A stretch of 64,000 bases of DNA from RHKX01 sp041393495 (GTDB taxonomy: Bacteria; Actinomycetota; Thermoleophilia; Solirubrobacterales; 70-9), in NCBI GenBank assembly GCA_041393495.1, contig JAWKKA010000008.1:62001-126000 (forward strand), in the 5' to 3' direction. Below the pieces are notes generated by a model. It ran no database searches. It was not told the DNA's origin and was given only the letters and a program-made list of their open reading frames with translations. The translations under genes and the position numbers were made by a program. The stretch's first letter is position 1, and every line of letters begins with the position of its first letter. Below are positions 43,626 through 51,930 of this stretch, piece after piece.

Positions 43626-44354
43626 TCAGCCGCCGAGCAGCTTGCCGAGACCGCTCGCCGCGCCGCCGCCGCCCGAGCCGCCGGACGCCGTCGATGTGAC
43701 CCGCCCCTCCGACGGCTGGATCAGGAGCCACCCCGTGCCGGAGAAGCTGAGCTGGACGGTCTCGCCGGAGCCGCGCCCGATCAGCGTCTTCATGTTCACG
43801 TCCGCCTTCACCGACGAGGTCAGGCCGCTCGACCAGGTGATCGCCGCCTGCGGGTCGGCGAAGGTCGACTCGCCGTCGATCTCGAGCAGGATCGGCGGGC
43901 CGTCGGAGATGATCGCGACGAACCCGGTCCCGGACAGGTGCATGTTGTAGAGGCCGCCGCCGATCATCCCCGAGACGCCCTCGACCCGCTTGATGTCCCA
44001 GTCGATGCCGTCCTCGAATGCGAGGACGTTGGCGCCATTGGCGGTGATCGCCTCGCCGTCCAGCCGGAGCAGCTGGATCTCCTGGGCGAGGTCGGCGAGG
44101 AAGACCTCGCCGGTGCCGGAGACCTTCATCAGGTCGGTCCCCTCGCCGGTCATCGCCTTCTTCATGAACTTCGTCATGCCGCCGCTGCCGGCGTGCTCGA
44201 ACTTGACATCGCCCTGGTGGGCGACCATCGAGCCGAGCTTCGCCTGGATCGTGGCGTCGGCGAGCTCGACCTTGAGCATCTTCGAGTTCTGCAGCGAGAA
44301 CGATCCCTGCCCCTCGGTCTCCTTCAGCCCCGCCAGCGACTGCTCCAGCGACAT
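43626..44354 (-). CDS. AIM24-family protein
   Basis: A 242-residue beta-rich AIM24/TIGR00266 family protein. Characteristic stretches are MLKVELADATIQAKLGSMVAHQGDVKFEHAG, GTGEVFLADLAQEIQLLRLDGEAITANGANVLAFEDGIDWDIKRVEG, GGLYNMHLSGTGFVAIISDGPPILLEI and a Gly-rich tail. The biochemical function of the family is unknown. ATG 44354 has GGAGG 7 bases upstream (GGAGGTTCATCG). It heads the run AIM24-trpB2-FKBP. Confidence 0.93.
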   Translation of the reverse strand: MSLEQSLAGLKETEGQGSFSLQNSKMLKVELADATIQAKLGSMVAHQGDVKFEHAGSGGMTKFMKKAMTGEGTDLMKVSGTGEVFLADLAQEIQLLRLDGEAITANGANVLAFEDGIDWDIKRVEGVSGMIGGGLYNMHLSGTGFVAIISDGPPILLEIDGESTFADPQAAITWSSGLTSSVKADVNMKTLIGRGSGETVQLSFSGTGWLLIQPSEGRVTSTASGGSGGGGAASGLGKLLGG

Positions 44355-44426
44355 CGATGAACCTCCATCGTCGAATTGACCGCGCCAGCCTAGTCGCTGC
44401 CGGCGCAAGGAGCGGGCGCGGACCCG

Positions 44427-45023
44427 TCACGGGCTGCGGCCGCTGCCCCGGTAATGGGCGCGCAGGCGCATCCAGCCCGGCCGGACCACCTTCTTCCAGA
44501 GCAGCAGGAGGAGCAGCGAGCCGGTGATCAGGCAGAGCGCGGCGATCAGCGCCGCCAGCTCCGGGTACTCGATCGCCAGCACGGTGACGACGGCGACAGC
44601 GCCGTCCTCGGCGAGGCTGACGAGGACGTTCGACGCCGGCTCCGGCGAGGTGTTGACGCCGAGCCGGAGGCCCGCCTTGACGCAGTGGCTCGCCAGCGCC
44701 GTGATCCCGGCGACGCCGCCGCCGAGCGCCTCCTCGATCCCATCGACACCGCTCTCGCCCGCGAACGAGAAGCCGATGACCGCGCCGATCAGCGGCCGGA
44801 CGACGGTATGGACGCTGTCCCATGCCGAGTCGAGATAGGGCACCTTGTCGGTGACGAACTCGACGACGAACATCGCCGCCGAGAGGTAGAGGACCCAATC
44901 GGCGTCGAACCCGTCCGGCACATCGCCGACCCCGGCCCGCGCGAGCAACGCGAGCACGAGCACGGTCGCGTACGAGTTGATCCCCGACGTCCACCCGGTC
45001 GAGAAGATCGTGGCGACGTCCAC
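44427..45023 (-). CDS. DUF4126-family membrane protein
   Basis: A 198-residue integral membrane protein: MDVATIFSTGWTSGINSYATVLVLALLARAGVGDVPDGF is the typical DUF4126 start, then helices around VLYLSAAMFVVEFVTDKVPYLDSAWDSVHTVVRPLIGAVIGFSFAG, GGGVAGITALASHCVKAGLRLGVNTSPEPASN, and ALIAALCLITGSLLLLLLWKKVVRP. Function unknown. It lies on the same strand as the AIM24 run with a 72-base gap. Confidence 0.9.
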   Translation of the reverse strand: MDVATIFSTGWTSGINSYATVLVLALLARAGVGDVPDGFDADWVLYLSAAMFVVEFVTDKVPYLDSAWDSVHTVVRPLIGAVIGFSFAGESGVDGIEEALGGGVAGITALASHCVKAGLRLGVNTSPEPASNVLVSLAEDGAVAVVTVLAIEYPELAALIAALCLITGSLLLLLLWKKVVRPGWMRLRAHYRGSGRSP

Positions 45024-45064
45024 GCGCGGACCCTAACCGGGCGGAGCGGGCTCCCGCCGGGCGG

Positions 45065-45140
45065 GGCGGCTCGGGCCGGCGTCCGGGCACCCAACGCCCG
45101 GTGGCGGCTCGGGCCGGCGTCCGGGCACCCAACGCCCGGT
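45065..45140. repeat. 38-bp tandem duplication in a long GC-rich gap
   Basis: A 38-base unit including CGTCCGGGCACCCAACGCCC is repeated exactly at 45065-45102 and 45103-45140. It lies in the 378-base gap between the DUF4126 gene and the thiolase gene (45024-45401). The same gap has CCGCAGGCGCGCGG at 45211 and again at 45249 (period 38) and a purine-to-pyrimidine switch (G-rich left, C-rich right, about 45190-45400) that could fold into a large imperfect hairpin. I see no gene there. Confidence 0.85.
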
Positions 45141-45401
45141 GGCGGAGATAACCCACTCCATGGGGAGGAAAAGTCCGCCACCGCAGGCGGAGGCGGAGGC
45201 TGAGATGGGGCCGCAGGCGCGCGGCGGCGAGGCGCGACGGCGGCGGGACCGCAGGCGCGCGGTGCGGCGAGGCGCGGCGAGGGCGGGACCGCGCGGTGCG
45301 GTGCACCCGCGGAATCCCCGCCCGCCCGCTCGCCACGCCCGCGGGCCCGCCCGCCTGCCGCGCCCGCCGGCCCGGTCGCTCGCCGCGCCCGCCCGCGCGG
45401 G

Positions 45402-46568
45402 TCAGTTGAGCCGCTCGACGATCATCGCCTCGCCCTGGCCGCCGGCGACACACATCGTCTCGAGGCCGATCGAGTGGTCGTCGGTCTCCATGACGTTGAG
45501 CAGGGTCCCCATGATCCGGGCACCGGTCATGCCGAACGGGTGGCCGAGGGCGATCGCGCCGCCGTGGGTGTTCAGCTTCTCGAGCGGGATGTCGCACTCG
45601 TCCATGATCGGGATCACCTGGGCCGCGAACGCCTCGTTGAGCTCGACGACGTCGATGTCACCGATCTTCATCCCGGCGCGGCCGAGCACCTTCTTGACGG
45701 CGCCGATCGGGGCGACCCCCATGTATTCGGGGTTGTTGCCCTCGGTCGCGGCGGTGAGGATCCGGGCGCGCGGCTTCAGGCCGAGCTCGGATGCCTTCGA
45801 CTCGGACATGACCAGCGCCGCTGCGGCGCCGTCGTTGAGCGGGCACGAGTTGCCGGCGGTAACGCCGCCGCCGCCGAACGCCTCGGGCAGCTCGGCGAGC
45901 TTCTCGCGCATGTCGCCTTTGTCGGGGCGGGGCCCGTCGTCCCTGGAGACCTCGCCGTCCGGCGTCGGGATCGGGACGATCTCGCGGGCGAAGAACCCCG
46001 ACTCCTGCGAGGCCACGGCCAGGTGCTGGGAGCGCAGCGCGTAGTCGTCCATCGCCTCGCGGCTGACGCCGTACTTCTCGGCGACGTTGACCGCGGTGAG
46101 GCCCATGTCGATGTAGACGTTCGGGTAGCCCTCGTGCTCGCCGGTCAGCTTCTCGTTGCGGTCCTCGACGCCGGCGGCCTCGCTGCGCTCGTTGAAGCGC
46201 GAGACGAACTCGAGCCCGGCGGCGACGTAGGCGTCGCCCTCACCGTTCTTGATCGCGTTCGAGGCGTGGCGGATCGCGTCGAGGGAAGACGCGCAGTAGC
46301 GCGACACCGTGACGCCGGTCGTCGTCTCCGGCAGGCTCTCGGAGAGGATCGACATGACCCGGGCGATGTTGAAGGCCTGCAGCCCCTGCGGCATGCCGAC
46401 GCCGGCGATCACGTCCTGCACGAGCACCGGATCGACGTCGGGGTTGCGCTCCAGCAAACGATCGATCACGAACGCCCCGGCCTCCTCGGGCCGAAGCTGG
46501 GTGAGAGAGCCCTTGAACGCGCGGCCGATCGGCGTGCGCAGGGTGTCGACGATGACTGCCTCGGGCAT
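45402..46568 (-). CDS. acetyl-CoA C-acyltransferase (thiolase)
   Basis: A 388-residue thiolase of the FadA/degradative kind. It begins MPEAVIVDTLRTPIGRAFKGSLTQLRPEEAGAFVID, has the acyl-accepting Cys in TVSRYCASSLDAI (Cys92), VVELNEAFAAQ, the NTHGGAIALGHPFGMTGAR His segment, and the catalytic Cys near the end (CVAGGQGEAMIVERLN). Tight partners (FadB) are absent here, so it may act in beta-oxidation or as a general acetyl-CoA acetyltransferase. ATG 46568. It is divergent from the rhodanese gene. Confidence 0.95.
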   Translation of the reverse strand: MPEAVIVDTLRTPIGRAFKGSLTQLRPEEAGAFVIDRLLERNPDVDPVLVQDVIAGVGMPQGLQAFNIARVMSILSESLPETTTGVTVSRYCASSLDAIRHASNAIKNGEGDAYVAAGLEFVSRFNERSEAAGVEDRNEKLTGEHEGYPNVYIDMGLTAVNVAEKYGVSREAMDDYALRSQHLAVASQESGFFAREIVPIPTPDGEVSRDDGPRPDKGDMREKLAELPEAFGGGGVTAGNSCPLNDGAAAALVMSESKASELGLKPRARILTAATEGNNPEYMGVAPIGAVKKVLGRAGMKIGDIDVVELNEAFAAQVIPIMDECDIPLEKLNTHGGAIALGHPFGMTGARIMGTLLNVMETDDHSIGLETMCVAGGQGEAMIVERLN

Positions 46569-46691
46569 CGATTACTCCTTGGTCGGGACGAGCGGGGAGG
46601 CCCGCGGTCGATGGAACGGTGCAGCATCGTACGCATCCGGGTGAATCTCAGGCCGTCGATCGGCAACCAGCCACTATCCTCGACCACCCTG

Positions 46692-47057
46692 ATGACCCCC
46701 GAAGCGACCGGATCCGAGCTCGAGATCGATCCCGCCGAGGCGGCCGACAAGATCGCCGCCGGAGCACAACTGGTCGATGTTCGCCAAGGCTACGAATGGG
46801 ATACGGGCCGGATCCCCGGCGCCCGCCACATCCCGCTCGAGCAGCTCCCCGTCGCCTCCGAGCAGCTCGACCGCGACCAACCGATCGTCTTCCAGTGTCG
46901 GACGGGCAGCCGCTCGGGTCTCGCCACCCAGGTCTTTCGGGCGTCCGGCTTCGAGGCCTACAACCTCGCCGGCGGCCTCCGCGCCTGGGTCGATGCGGGA
47001 CGCGAGATCGAGCCCCCCGGCGGCACCGTCGCCGAGCCTCGCCCCGACGCGAGTTGA
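46692..47057 (+). CDS. single-domain rhodanese (sulfurtransferase-like) protein
   Basis: A 121-residue rhodanese domain: ITPxEA-like ELEIDPAEAADKIAAGAQLVDVRQGYEWDTGRIPGARHIPLEQL, and the active-site loop CRTGSR with Cys69 as persulfide carrier, then LATQVFRASGFEAYNLAGGLRAWVDAG. The acceptor of the sulfur is unknown. ATG 46692 follows a CT-rich leader. The next gene starts about 5 bases after this stop. Confidence 0.93.
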   Translation: MTPEATGSELEIDPAEAADKIAAGAQLVDVRQGYEWDTGRIPGARHIPLEQLPVASEQLDRDQPIVFQCRTGSRSGLATQVFRASGFEAYNLAGGLRAWVDAGREIEPPGGTVAEPRPDAS

Positions 47058-47062
47058 ATGCC

Positions 47063-47785
47063 GTGCAGGGACGGTCGCCCGCCACCCCTCCGTCCGAAGG
47101 CGCCGCCCCGCCCGCAGGGGAGCACTCGCCCGGCCCCCCTCCGCAGGGAGCGCCGCCACCCGCCGCCGTTCCGTTGCACGGTATGCCGCCTCCCCCGGCC
47201 CCGGGTGCCGACCCGCCGACCCGGGTCGAGGCGCCGCCGGCCCCGCCCGCGCAGCCGCAGCCGACCCAGGCGACGCCGCCGCCCGCACAGCCGCAGCCGC
47301 AGCCGACCCGGGCGACGCCGTCGTCGGGGGTCAGGCGCCCGATCACCCAGCCCGGCGCCCGGCCACCGACCGGGGCGCTGCCCGCCCGTCCCGCCGGCGA
47401 GGTCGAGGGCCTGCGGGCCTGGGTCGCCGAGCTCGACCGCAAGCTCGGCCTCCGCACGTACCTGACGCTCGCCGCCGCCCTGCTCGCCCTCGCCTGCTCG
47501 ATCGTTGCGGTGGTTCTCGCCGTCGACGCGCGCGACAACGCGGCGAGCAGCGACGACATCGCCAGCCTCGAGCAGGAGATCGCAGCGCTCCAGGGCGCGG
47601 CCGCGGCGGCCGGGTCCGCAGGGGCGACCGACACCTCGACGCTCGAGAGCCGGCTCGGCACGCTCGAGTCCAAGGTCGACGACTTCGCCGCGGCGCAGGA
47701 GGCAGCCGACAAGCGGATCGGGGTTGCCGAGGACGACATCGACGACCTCCGCAGCCAGATCAGCGACCTGAGCGGCGGGGGCTGA
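47063..47785 (+). CDS. proline-rich membrane protein with extracytoplasmic coiled coil
   Basis: A 240-residue protein with no recognised family. Residues 1-~110 are Pro/Ala/Gln-rich and disordered, with QPQPTQATPPPA and QPQPQPTRATP repeats. One helix follows (GLRTYLTLAAALLALACSIVAVVLAVDA), then a coiled coil with heptad-like patterns (SLEQEIAALQ, TLESRLGTLESKVDDFAAAQEAADKRIGVAEDDIDDLRSQISDL). Topology predicts the coiled coil outside. GTG 47063 is the best start; TTG 47054 overlaps the rhodanese stop. Confidence 0.75.
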   Translation: MQGRSPATPPSEGAAPPAGEHSPGPPPQGAPPPAAVPLHGMPPPPAPGADPPTRVEAPPAPPAQPQPTQATPPPAQPQPQPTRATPSSGVRRPITQPGARPPTGALPARPAGEVEGLRAWVAELDRKLGLRTYLTLAAALLALACSIVAVVLAVDARDNAASSDDIASLEQEIAALQGAAAAAGSAGATDTSTLESRLGTLESKVDDFAAAQEAADKRIGVAEDDIDDLRSQISDLSGGG

Positions 47786-47910
47786 GCCCGGAGGGAGCCG
47801 CGGCGATGGCGTCCGCGGCCGGCTCTACAGTCGCCACCGTCTGACGATCGTGGCATCCGGCACGATCGTCGCCTCGAACAAGGGCCGGCGGCCCGGAAGG
47901 AGAGCGACCG

Positions 47911-48057
47911 ATGCCCCAGGGTTACTGCGTCAAGGAACGCAAGAAGGTCGAGATCAAGGACCCCGAGCAGATCACGATGAAGAACGGCAAGCCGGCGATC
48001 AGGGGCACCTGCCCCGACTGCGGCACGAAGATCTTCAGGATCGGAAAGATGAGCTGA
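47911..48057 (+). CDS. DUF5679-type small zinc-ribbon protein
   Basis: A 48-residue protein: it starts MPQGYCVKERKKVEIKDPEQ, then GKPAIRGTCPDCGTKIFRIGK. The pattern, a single Cys near residue 6 and a CPDCG pair, matches the DUF5679 family of tiny actinobacterial proteins with unknown role. ATG 47911 has a clear ribosome site (GGAAGGAGAGCGACCG). The gene stands alone between two operons. Confidence 0.9.
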   Translation: MPQGYCVKERKKVEIKDPEQITMKNGKPAIRGTCPDCGTKIFRIGKMS

Positions 48058-48182
48058 CCGCCGCGGGGACGGCCCCGCGATCGAGGCCGTCCACCGGGTT
48101 GTCAGATCCGCCGGTCGGCACCTTGCCGGGATGCCCGGGCTGGTGACGAACGGCGCAATCGGTGGAACAATGCTGCGCACCG

Positions 48183-48626
48183 ATGCCCGGTCCGCAGAAA
48201 CCGCTCGAGCTGATCCTTGCCCGGAACCTGCTGACGAGCGTGACGACTCCGGCCTTCCTGGTCGGCAGGGACGGGACGCTGCTGTTCTACAACGAGAGCG
48301 CCGGCGCGCTGATCGGACGGCCGTTCGAGGACATCGGGCAGCTCGACCTCGAGGAGTGGACGCGCCGATTCGGCCCGTTCGACGAGGACGATGAGCCGTT
48401 CCCCGTCGCCGATCTGCCCCTGACCCGGGCGCTTCGCGACGGCCGCCCAGCCCACGACGAGTTCTCGGTCCGCTCGGCCGACGGCGTCAAGCACAGGATC
48501 GCCGCCAGCGCGATGCCGATCGTGGGGACCGGCACCGGGGCCTCCGGCGTGATGGTGATCTTCTGGCCCGTCGACGAGGAGCAGGCACGCGAGGTCACCA
48601 CCGGCCGCCACGAGGTGACGTCGTGA
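48183..48626 (+). CDS. single PAS-domain protein
   Basis: A 147-residue PAS protein: LILARNLLTSVTTPAFLVGRDGTLLFYNESAGALIGRPFEDIGQLDLEEWTRRFGPFD forms the PAS core, followed by RPAHDEFSVRSADGVKHRIAASAMPIVGTGTGASGVMVIFWPVDEEQ as the PAC-like part. No output domain is attached; its stop overlaps the GTG of the metallo-hydrolase gene, so it may regulate that partner. ATG 48183 chosen over an upstream in-frame ATG at 48162 by family length. Confidence 0.88.
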   Translation: MPGPQKPLELILARNLLTSVTTPAFLVGRDGTLLFYNESAGALIGRPFEDIGQLDLEEWTRRFGPFDEDDEPFPVADLPLTRALRDGRPAHDEFSVRSADGVKHRIAASAMPIVGTGTGASGVMVIFWPVDEEQAREVTTGRHEVTS

Positions 48627-49507
48627 GGGTCCGGGTCTGGGGAGCGCGCGGGTCGATCCCCGCGCCGGGGCCGGAGATGAACCGTTACGGGGGCAATACG
48701 TCCTGCGTCGAGCTGACGCTCGCGAGCGGCGAGACGCTGATCCTCGACGCCGGCACCGGCATCCGCACGCTCGGGTTCTCGCTGCCGCCGGACCTCGACG
48801 CGATCAACATCCTGCTCACCCACCTCCACCTCGACCACATCCAGGGGCTGATGTTCTTCCCCCCCTGCTTTCGGACCGAGTCCCGCATCCGGATCTTTGG
48901 CCCGAGCTCGCCCGAGGCCTCGCTCGAGGCGCGGATCGCCCGCTACATCTCGGCGCCGCTCTCGCCGGTCGAGGTTCGCGAGCTTCCCTGTGACGTCTCG
49001 TTCCTCGACGCGCCCGCCACCGAATGGGAGATCGGCGGCGCGACGATCCGCGCCGAGGCCGTGACCCATCGCGGGCCGACTCTCGGCTACCGGATCAGCG
49101 ACGGCGACACGACGCTCTGCTACATCCCCGACCACGAGCCCGGCCTCGGCGCCGACCTCGGCACGCTCAGCGAGGAGTGGATCTCCGGCTACAACCTCGC
49201 CCGCGGCGCAGACCTGCTGATCCACGACTGCCAGTACACCGACGAGGAGTACCCGGGGCACGAGGGCTGGGGGCACTCGCCGATCAGCGACGCGGTGACC
49301 TTCGCCTCGCGCGTCGGGGCGAAGCGGACGCTGCTGTTCCACCACGACCCGCTCCACACCGACGGCTTCCTCGATGACCTGCACCGCAGCGCCCGGCGCT
49401 ACTGGCAGGACCTCGGCGGCGACCCGGAGCGGCTCGGGCTGGCGGCCGAGCGGGCCGAGCTGACGGTCGCGGCGCCACAGACCGCGGCGCCACGGATCGC
49501 GGTCTGA
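48623..49507 (+). CDS. MBL-fold metallo-hydrolase (partner of PAS protein)
   Basis: A 294-residue metallo-beta-lactamase-fold protein of the group seen with signalling domains. MRVRVWGARGSIPAPGPEMNRYGGNTSCVEL opens it, then LDAGTGIRTLG, the metal-binding HLHLDH (His67/69, Asp71, His72), CYIPDHEP, HDCQYTDEEYPGHEGWGHSPISDAVTFA and LLFHHDP. The nearest characterised relatives are phosphodiesterase-like hydrolases (RNase Z / PhnP / cyclic nucleotide PDE class); substrate unknown. The start GTG overlaps the PAS stop by GTGA. Confidence 0.93.
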   Translation: MRVRVWGARGSIPAPGPEMNRYGGNTSCVELTLASGETLILDAGTGIRTLGFSLPPDLDAINILLTHLHLDHIQGLMFFPPCFRTESRIRIFGPSSPEASLEARIARYISAPLSPVEVRELPCDVSFLDAPATEWEIGGATIRAEAVTHRGPTLGYRISDGDTTLCYIPDHEPGLGADLGTLSEEWISGYNLARGADLLIHDCQYTDEEYPGHEGWGHSPISDAVTFASRVGAKRTLLFHHDPLHTDGFLDDLHRSARRYWQDLGGDPERLGLAAERAELTVAAPQTAAPRIAV

Positions 49508-49723
49508 GCACCCTCGCGGCTGCCGCCCTCGCTCGCCTCATTCGCCCGTGACGCTGCGGGTCGTGTGGGCGTGCCGCCCGCCGGCGGTCCCGCGGCAGTA
49601 CAAGCGGAGGGGGCGAATTTTCGACGCCGGTACAAACACGAGGGGACCCCCCGGGCTCAGACTGCTCGCACTGGCAATCCACTACCGCCGGTCGACGGCG
49701 GCGGCAAGGAGGGGAACCGACGA

Positions 49724-51220
49724 ATGACCAAGCGCATCGGCCTCACGGTCACCGTGGCCCTGGCGGCCGCCCTGCTCGTCCCGGACCTCGCCGCGGCCCA
49801 GGACGGCACGCGGCTGCTGAAGTCCACGTCGCTGGAGCTCGACATGGTCTGGGTGGCCGTCTCGTGCGCGCTGGTCTTTCTGATGCAGGCCGGGTTCCTG
49901 TTCCTGGAGATCGGGTTCAGCCGTGAGAAGAACGCCGGCGCCGGCGTCGGCAAGATCCTGATCAACATCGCGATCGTGACGATCGCCTGGTGGGCGGTCG
50001 GCTACGCGGTCAGCGGCTTCGGCAACGACGTCTTCGGGACCGACGGCTTCTTCTTCCACTTCGGCCAGACGATCGGCAGCGGGGCCGACGCGTTCGCCGT
50101 CAGCGGGTCCGATGCGATGCTGATGCTCTACGGCCTCGCCTTCGCGGCGGTCTCGCTGGCGATCGTCTGGGGTACGACCCTGGAGCGGATCAAGTTCAGC
50201 GCCTACGTGATCTACGCGGTCGTCTTCGGCGCCGTCATCTATCCGATCGTCGCCCACTCGGTCTGGGGCGGCGGCCTGCTCTCCGACGTCGGCGGCAGGC
50301 CGGTGATGGACTTCGCGGGCTCCTCGGTCGTCCACCTGACCGGCGCCGTCGGCGGCCTCGCGGCGCTGCTGCTGCTCGGCGCCCGCCGCGGCAAGTACGC
50401 CGGCGACGGCTCCCCACGCGCGATCCCCGGCCACTCGATGCCGTTCGTCGGGCTCGCCGTGATGATCCTCTGGATCGGCTGGTTCGGGTTCAACGGCGGC
50501 TCGACGTTCGGCACCTCGGACGTCTTCTTCGGCGAGGTGATGCTGAACACGCAGCTCGCCGCCGCCGCCGGCGTGATCGGCGCGGTCCTGGTCTGCTACC
50601 GGAAGACGAAGTCGCTCGACGTCGGCATGGCCGGCAACGGCGCCATCGCCGGACTCGTCGCGATCACCGCGCCGTCCGGCTTCGTCGAGTTCTGGGCGGC
50701 CCCGATCATCGGCTTGATCGCCGGCGTCCTCGTCGTCCACTCGGTGATCGCGATCGAGCGGCGCCTCGACGACCCGGTCGGCGCGCTCTCGGCGCACGGC
50801 ATGGCCGGGATCTGGGGAACGATCGCAGTCGGCATCTTCGCCTCGCCGCGCCTGATCGCGGATGGGGCGGCGCCGGGGATCCTCTACGGGATCACCGACG
50901 GCGGCTTCGCCGGCTCGCTCGGGCAGCTCGGCGTCCAGGCGCTCGCCGTCGTCGCGACCTTCGCGTTCGTCTTCGCCGGCTCGTATGCGGTGTTCGCGGC
51001 GATCAAGGCTACGATCGGGCTGCGCGTCTCCGAAGACGAGGAGCTCGCCGGTCTGGACATCTCCACGCACGGCATGTACGGCTATCCCGAGTCGTTCATC
51101 CCCCGCGAGGAGTACCCGGGTTCCGGGATGTACGAGCCGAGCGTCGCCGGAACGCCGATCGCGACGCCGACGGCACAGGCCGCCCCTCCCGCCGGCCCGG
51201 CGCCGACGGCAAGCGCCTAG
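49724..51220 (+). CDS. amt: ammonium transporter Amt
   Basis: Ammonium channel of the Amt/Rh family. The 498-residue protein has a cleavable-type N terminus (MTKRIGLTVTVALAAALLVPDLAAAQDG), then 11 helices with family marks DMVWVAVSCALVFLMQAGFLFLEIGFSREKN, DFAGSSVVHLTGAVGGLAALLLLGARRGKY, WIGWFGFNGGST (pore), and AHGMAGIWGTIAVGIFA. The pore-lining Phe and two His are present. ATG 49724 has AAGGAGGGG upstream. The 216-base leader (49508-49723) contains AT-rich AATTTTCGACGCCGGTACAAAC, a likely promoter/regulator region; glnB follows 34 bases after. Confidence 0.97.
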   Translation: MTKRIGLTVTVALAAALLVPDLAAAQDGTRLLKSTSLELDMVWVAVSCALVFLMQAGFLFLEIGFSREKNAGAGVGKILINIAIVTIAWWAVGYAVSGFGNDVFGTDGFFFHFGQTIGSGADAFAVSGSDAMLMLYGLAFAAVSLAIVWGTTLERIKFSAYVIYAVVFGAVIYPIVAHSVWGGGLLSDVGGRPVMDFAGSSVVHLTGAVGGLAALLLLGARRGKYAGDGSPRAIPGHSMPFVGLAVMILWIGWFGFNGGSTFGTSDVFFGEVMLNTQLAAAAGVIGAVLVCYRKTKSLDVGMAGNGAIAGLVAITAPSGFVEFWAAPIIGLIAGVLVVHSVIAIERRLDDPVGALSAHGMAGIWGTIAVGIFASPRLIADGAAPGILYGITDGGFAGSLGQLGVQALAVVATFAFVFAGSYAVFAAIKATIGLRVSEDEELAGLDISTHGMYGYPESFIPREEYPGSGMYEPSVAGTPIATPTAQAAPPAGPAPTASA

Positions 51221-51254
51221 CCCGCCGATCAAACACCCCAAGGAGCTGAGAGCA

Positions 51255-51626
51255 GTGAAGAAGGTCGAAGCGTTCATCCGCCACGAGGCATTCGAGCCGA
51301 TCCGCCAGGAGCTGCTCGAGCGGGGCATCCCCTCCCTCTCGATCTCCGAGGTCAAGGGCTCGGGCCGTCAGAAGGGGGTCGTCGAGCATTACCGGGGAGC
51401 GAGCCTGACCGTCAACGTCCGCCCGAAGCTGAAGATCGAGTGCGTCGTCGACGACGCCGAGAAGGAGCTGGTGGTCGAGACGATCCTCAAGCACGCCCGG
51501 ACCGGCTCGATCGGCGACGGCAAGATCTTCGTCCTCCCGGTCGAGGAGGCGATCCGGATCCGCACCGGCGAGGAGGGCGAGGACGTCCTGCAGGCCCACG
51601 AGGGCTCCGAGGTTCCGGCGGGGTAA
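51255..51626 (+). CDS. glnB: nitrogen regulatory protein P-II, T-loop Tyr51 missing
   Basis: A 123-residue PII signalling protein (GlnB/GlnK); it regulates Amt and nitrogen enzymes by binding ATP/ADP and 2-oxoglutarate. MKKVEAFIRHEAFEPIRQELLERGIPSLSISEVKGSGRQKGVVEHYRGASLTVNVRPKLKIEC aligns along GlnB, and the second signature (TGSIGDGKIFVLPVEEAIRIRTGEEG) is intact. The usual T-loop end GAEYxVDFLPK reads GASLTVNVRPK, so Tyr51, modified by uridylylation or adenylylation, is replaced by Leu. Control would thus be by ligand only. GTG 51255, ribosome site AAGGAG. Confidence 0.95.
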   Translation: MKKVEAFIRHEAFEPIRQELLERGIPSLSISEVKGSGRQKGVVEHYRGASLTVNVRPKLKIECVVDDAEKELVVETILKHARTGSIGDGKIFVLPVEEAIRIRTGEEGEDVLQAHEGSEVPAG

Positions 51627-51870
51627 CGCCCGCCGGGTGGGCAGCCCTCGCCGGGCGGGGCAGCCCCCGCTGGGCGGGGCAGCGCCCGCCGGGCGGGGCA
51701 GCGCCCTGGGGCAGCGCCCGCTGGGGTGGATCCCGCCGGGATCTCGGCGCCGGGCGCCCCAGCGGGCGGCAGCGCCCGCCGGGCGGGGCAGCCCCCGCCG
51801 GGGTGGATCCCGCCGGGATCTCGGCGCCAGGCGCCCCAGCGGGCGGAGCAGGGACGAAGCCGGCGACGTC
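51627..51870. repeat. GC-rich repeat block with two 46-nt elements (51719-51764, 51796-51841)
   Basis: The 304-base gap after glnB holds a short ~20-bp GGGCGGGGCAG-type repeat (about four copies, 51630-51720) and then two 46-nt elements in tandem (period 77). The first is CGCTGGGG...CCCCAGCG, the second CGCCGGGG...CCCCAGCG; their 30-base cores differ only by one base (G or A). Both read in plus orientation. No gene is supported in the gap. Confidence 0.85.
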
Positions 51871-51930
51871 CTCGCGGGGCGGCTGCGGAGACCGCGGGTT
51901 GCGGGACCGCGGCGCCGGCTCGCGGGCTGA

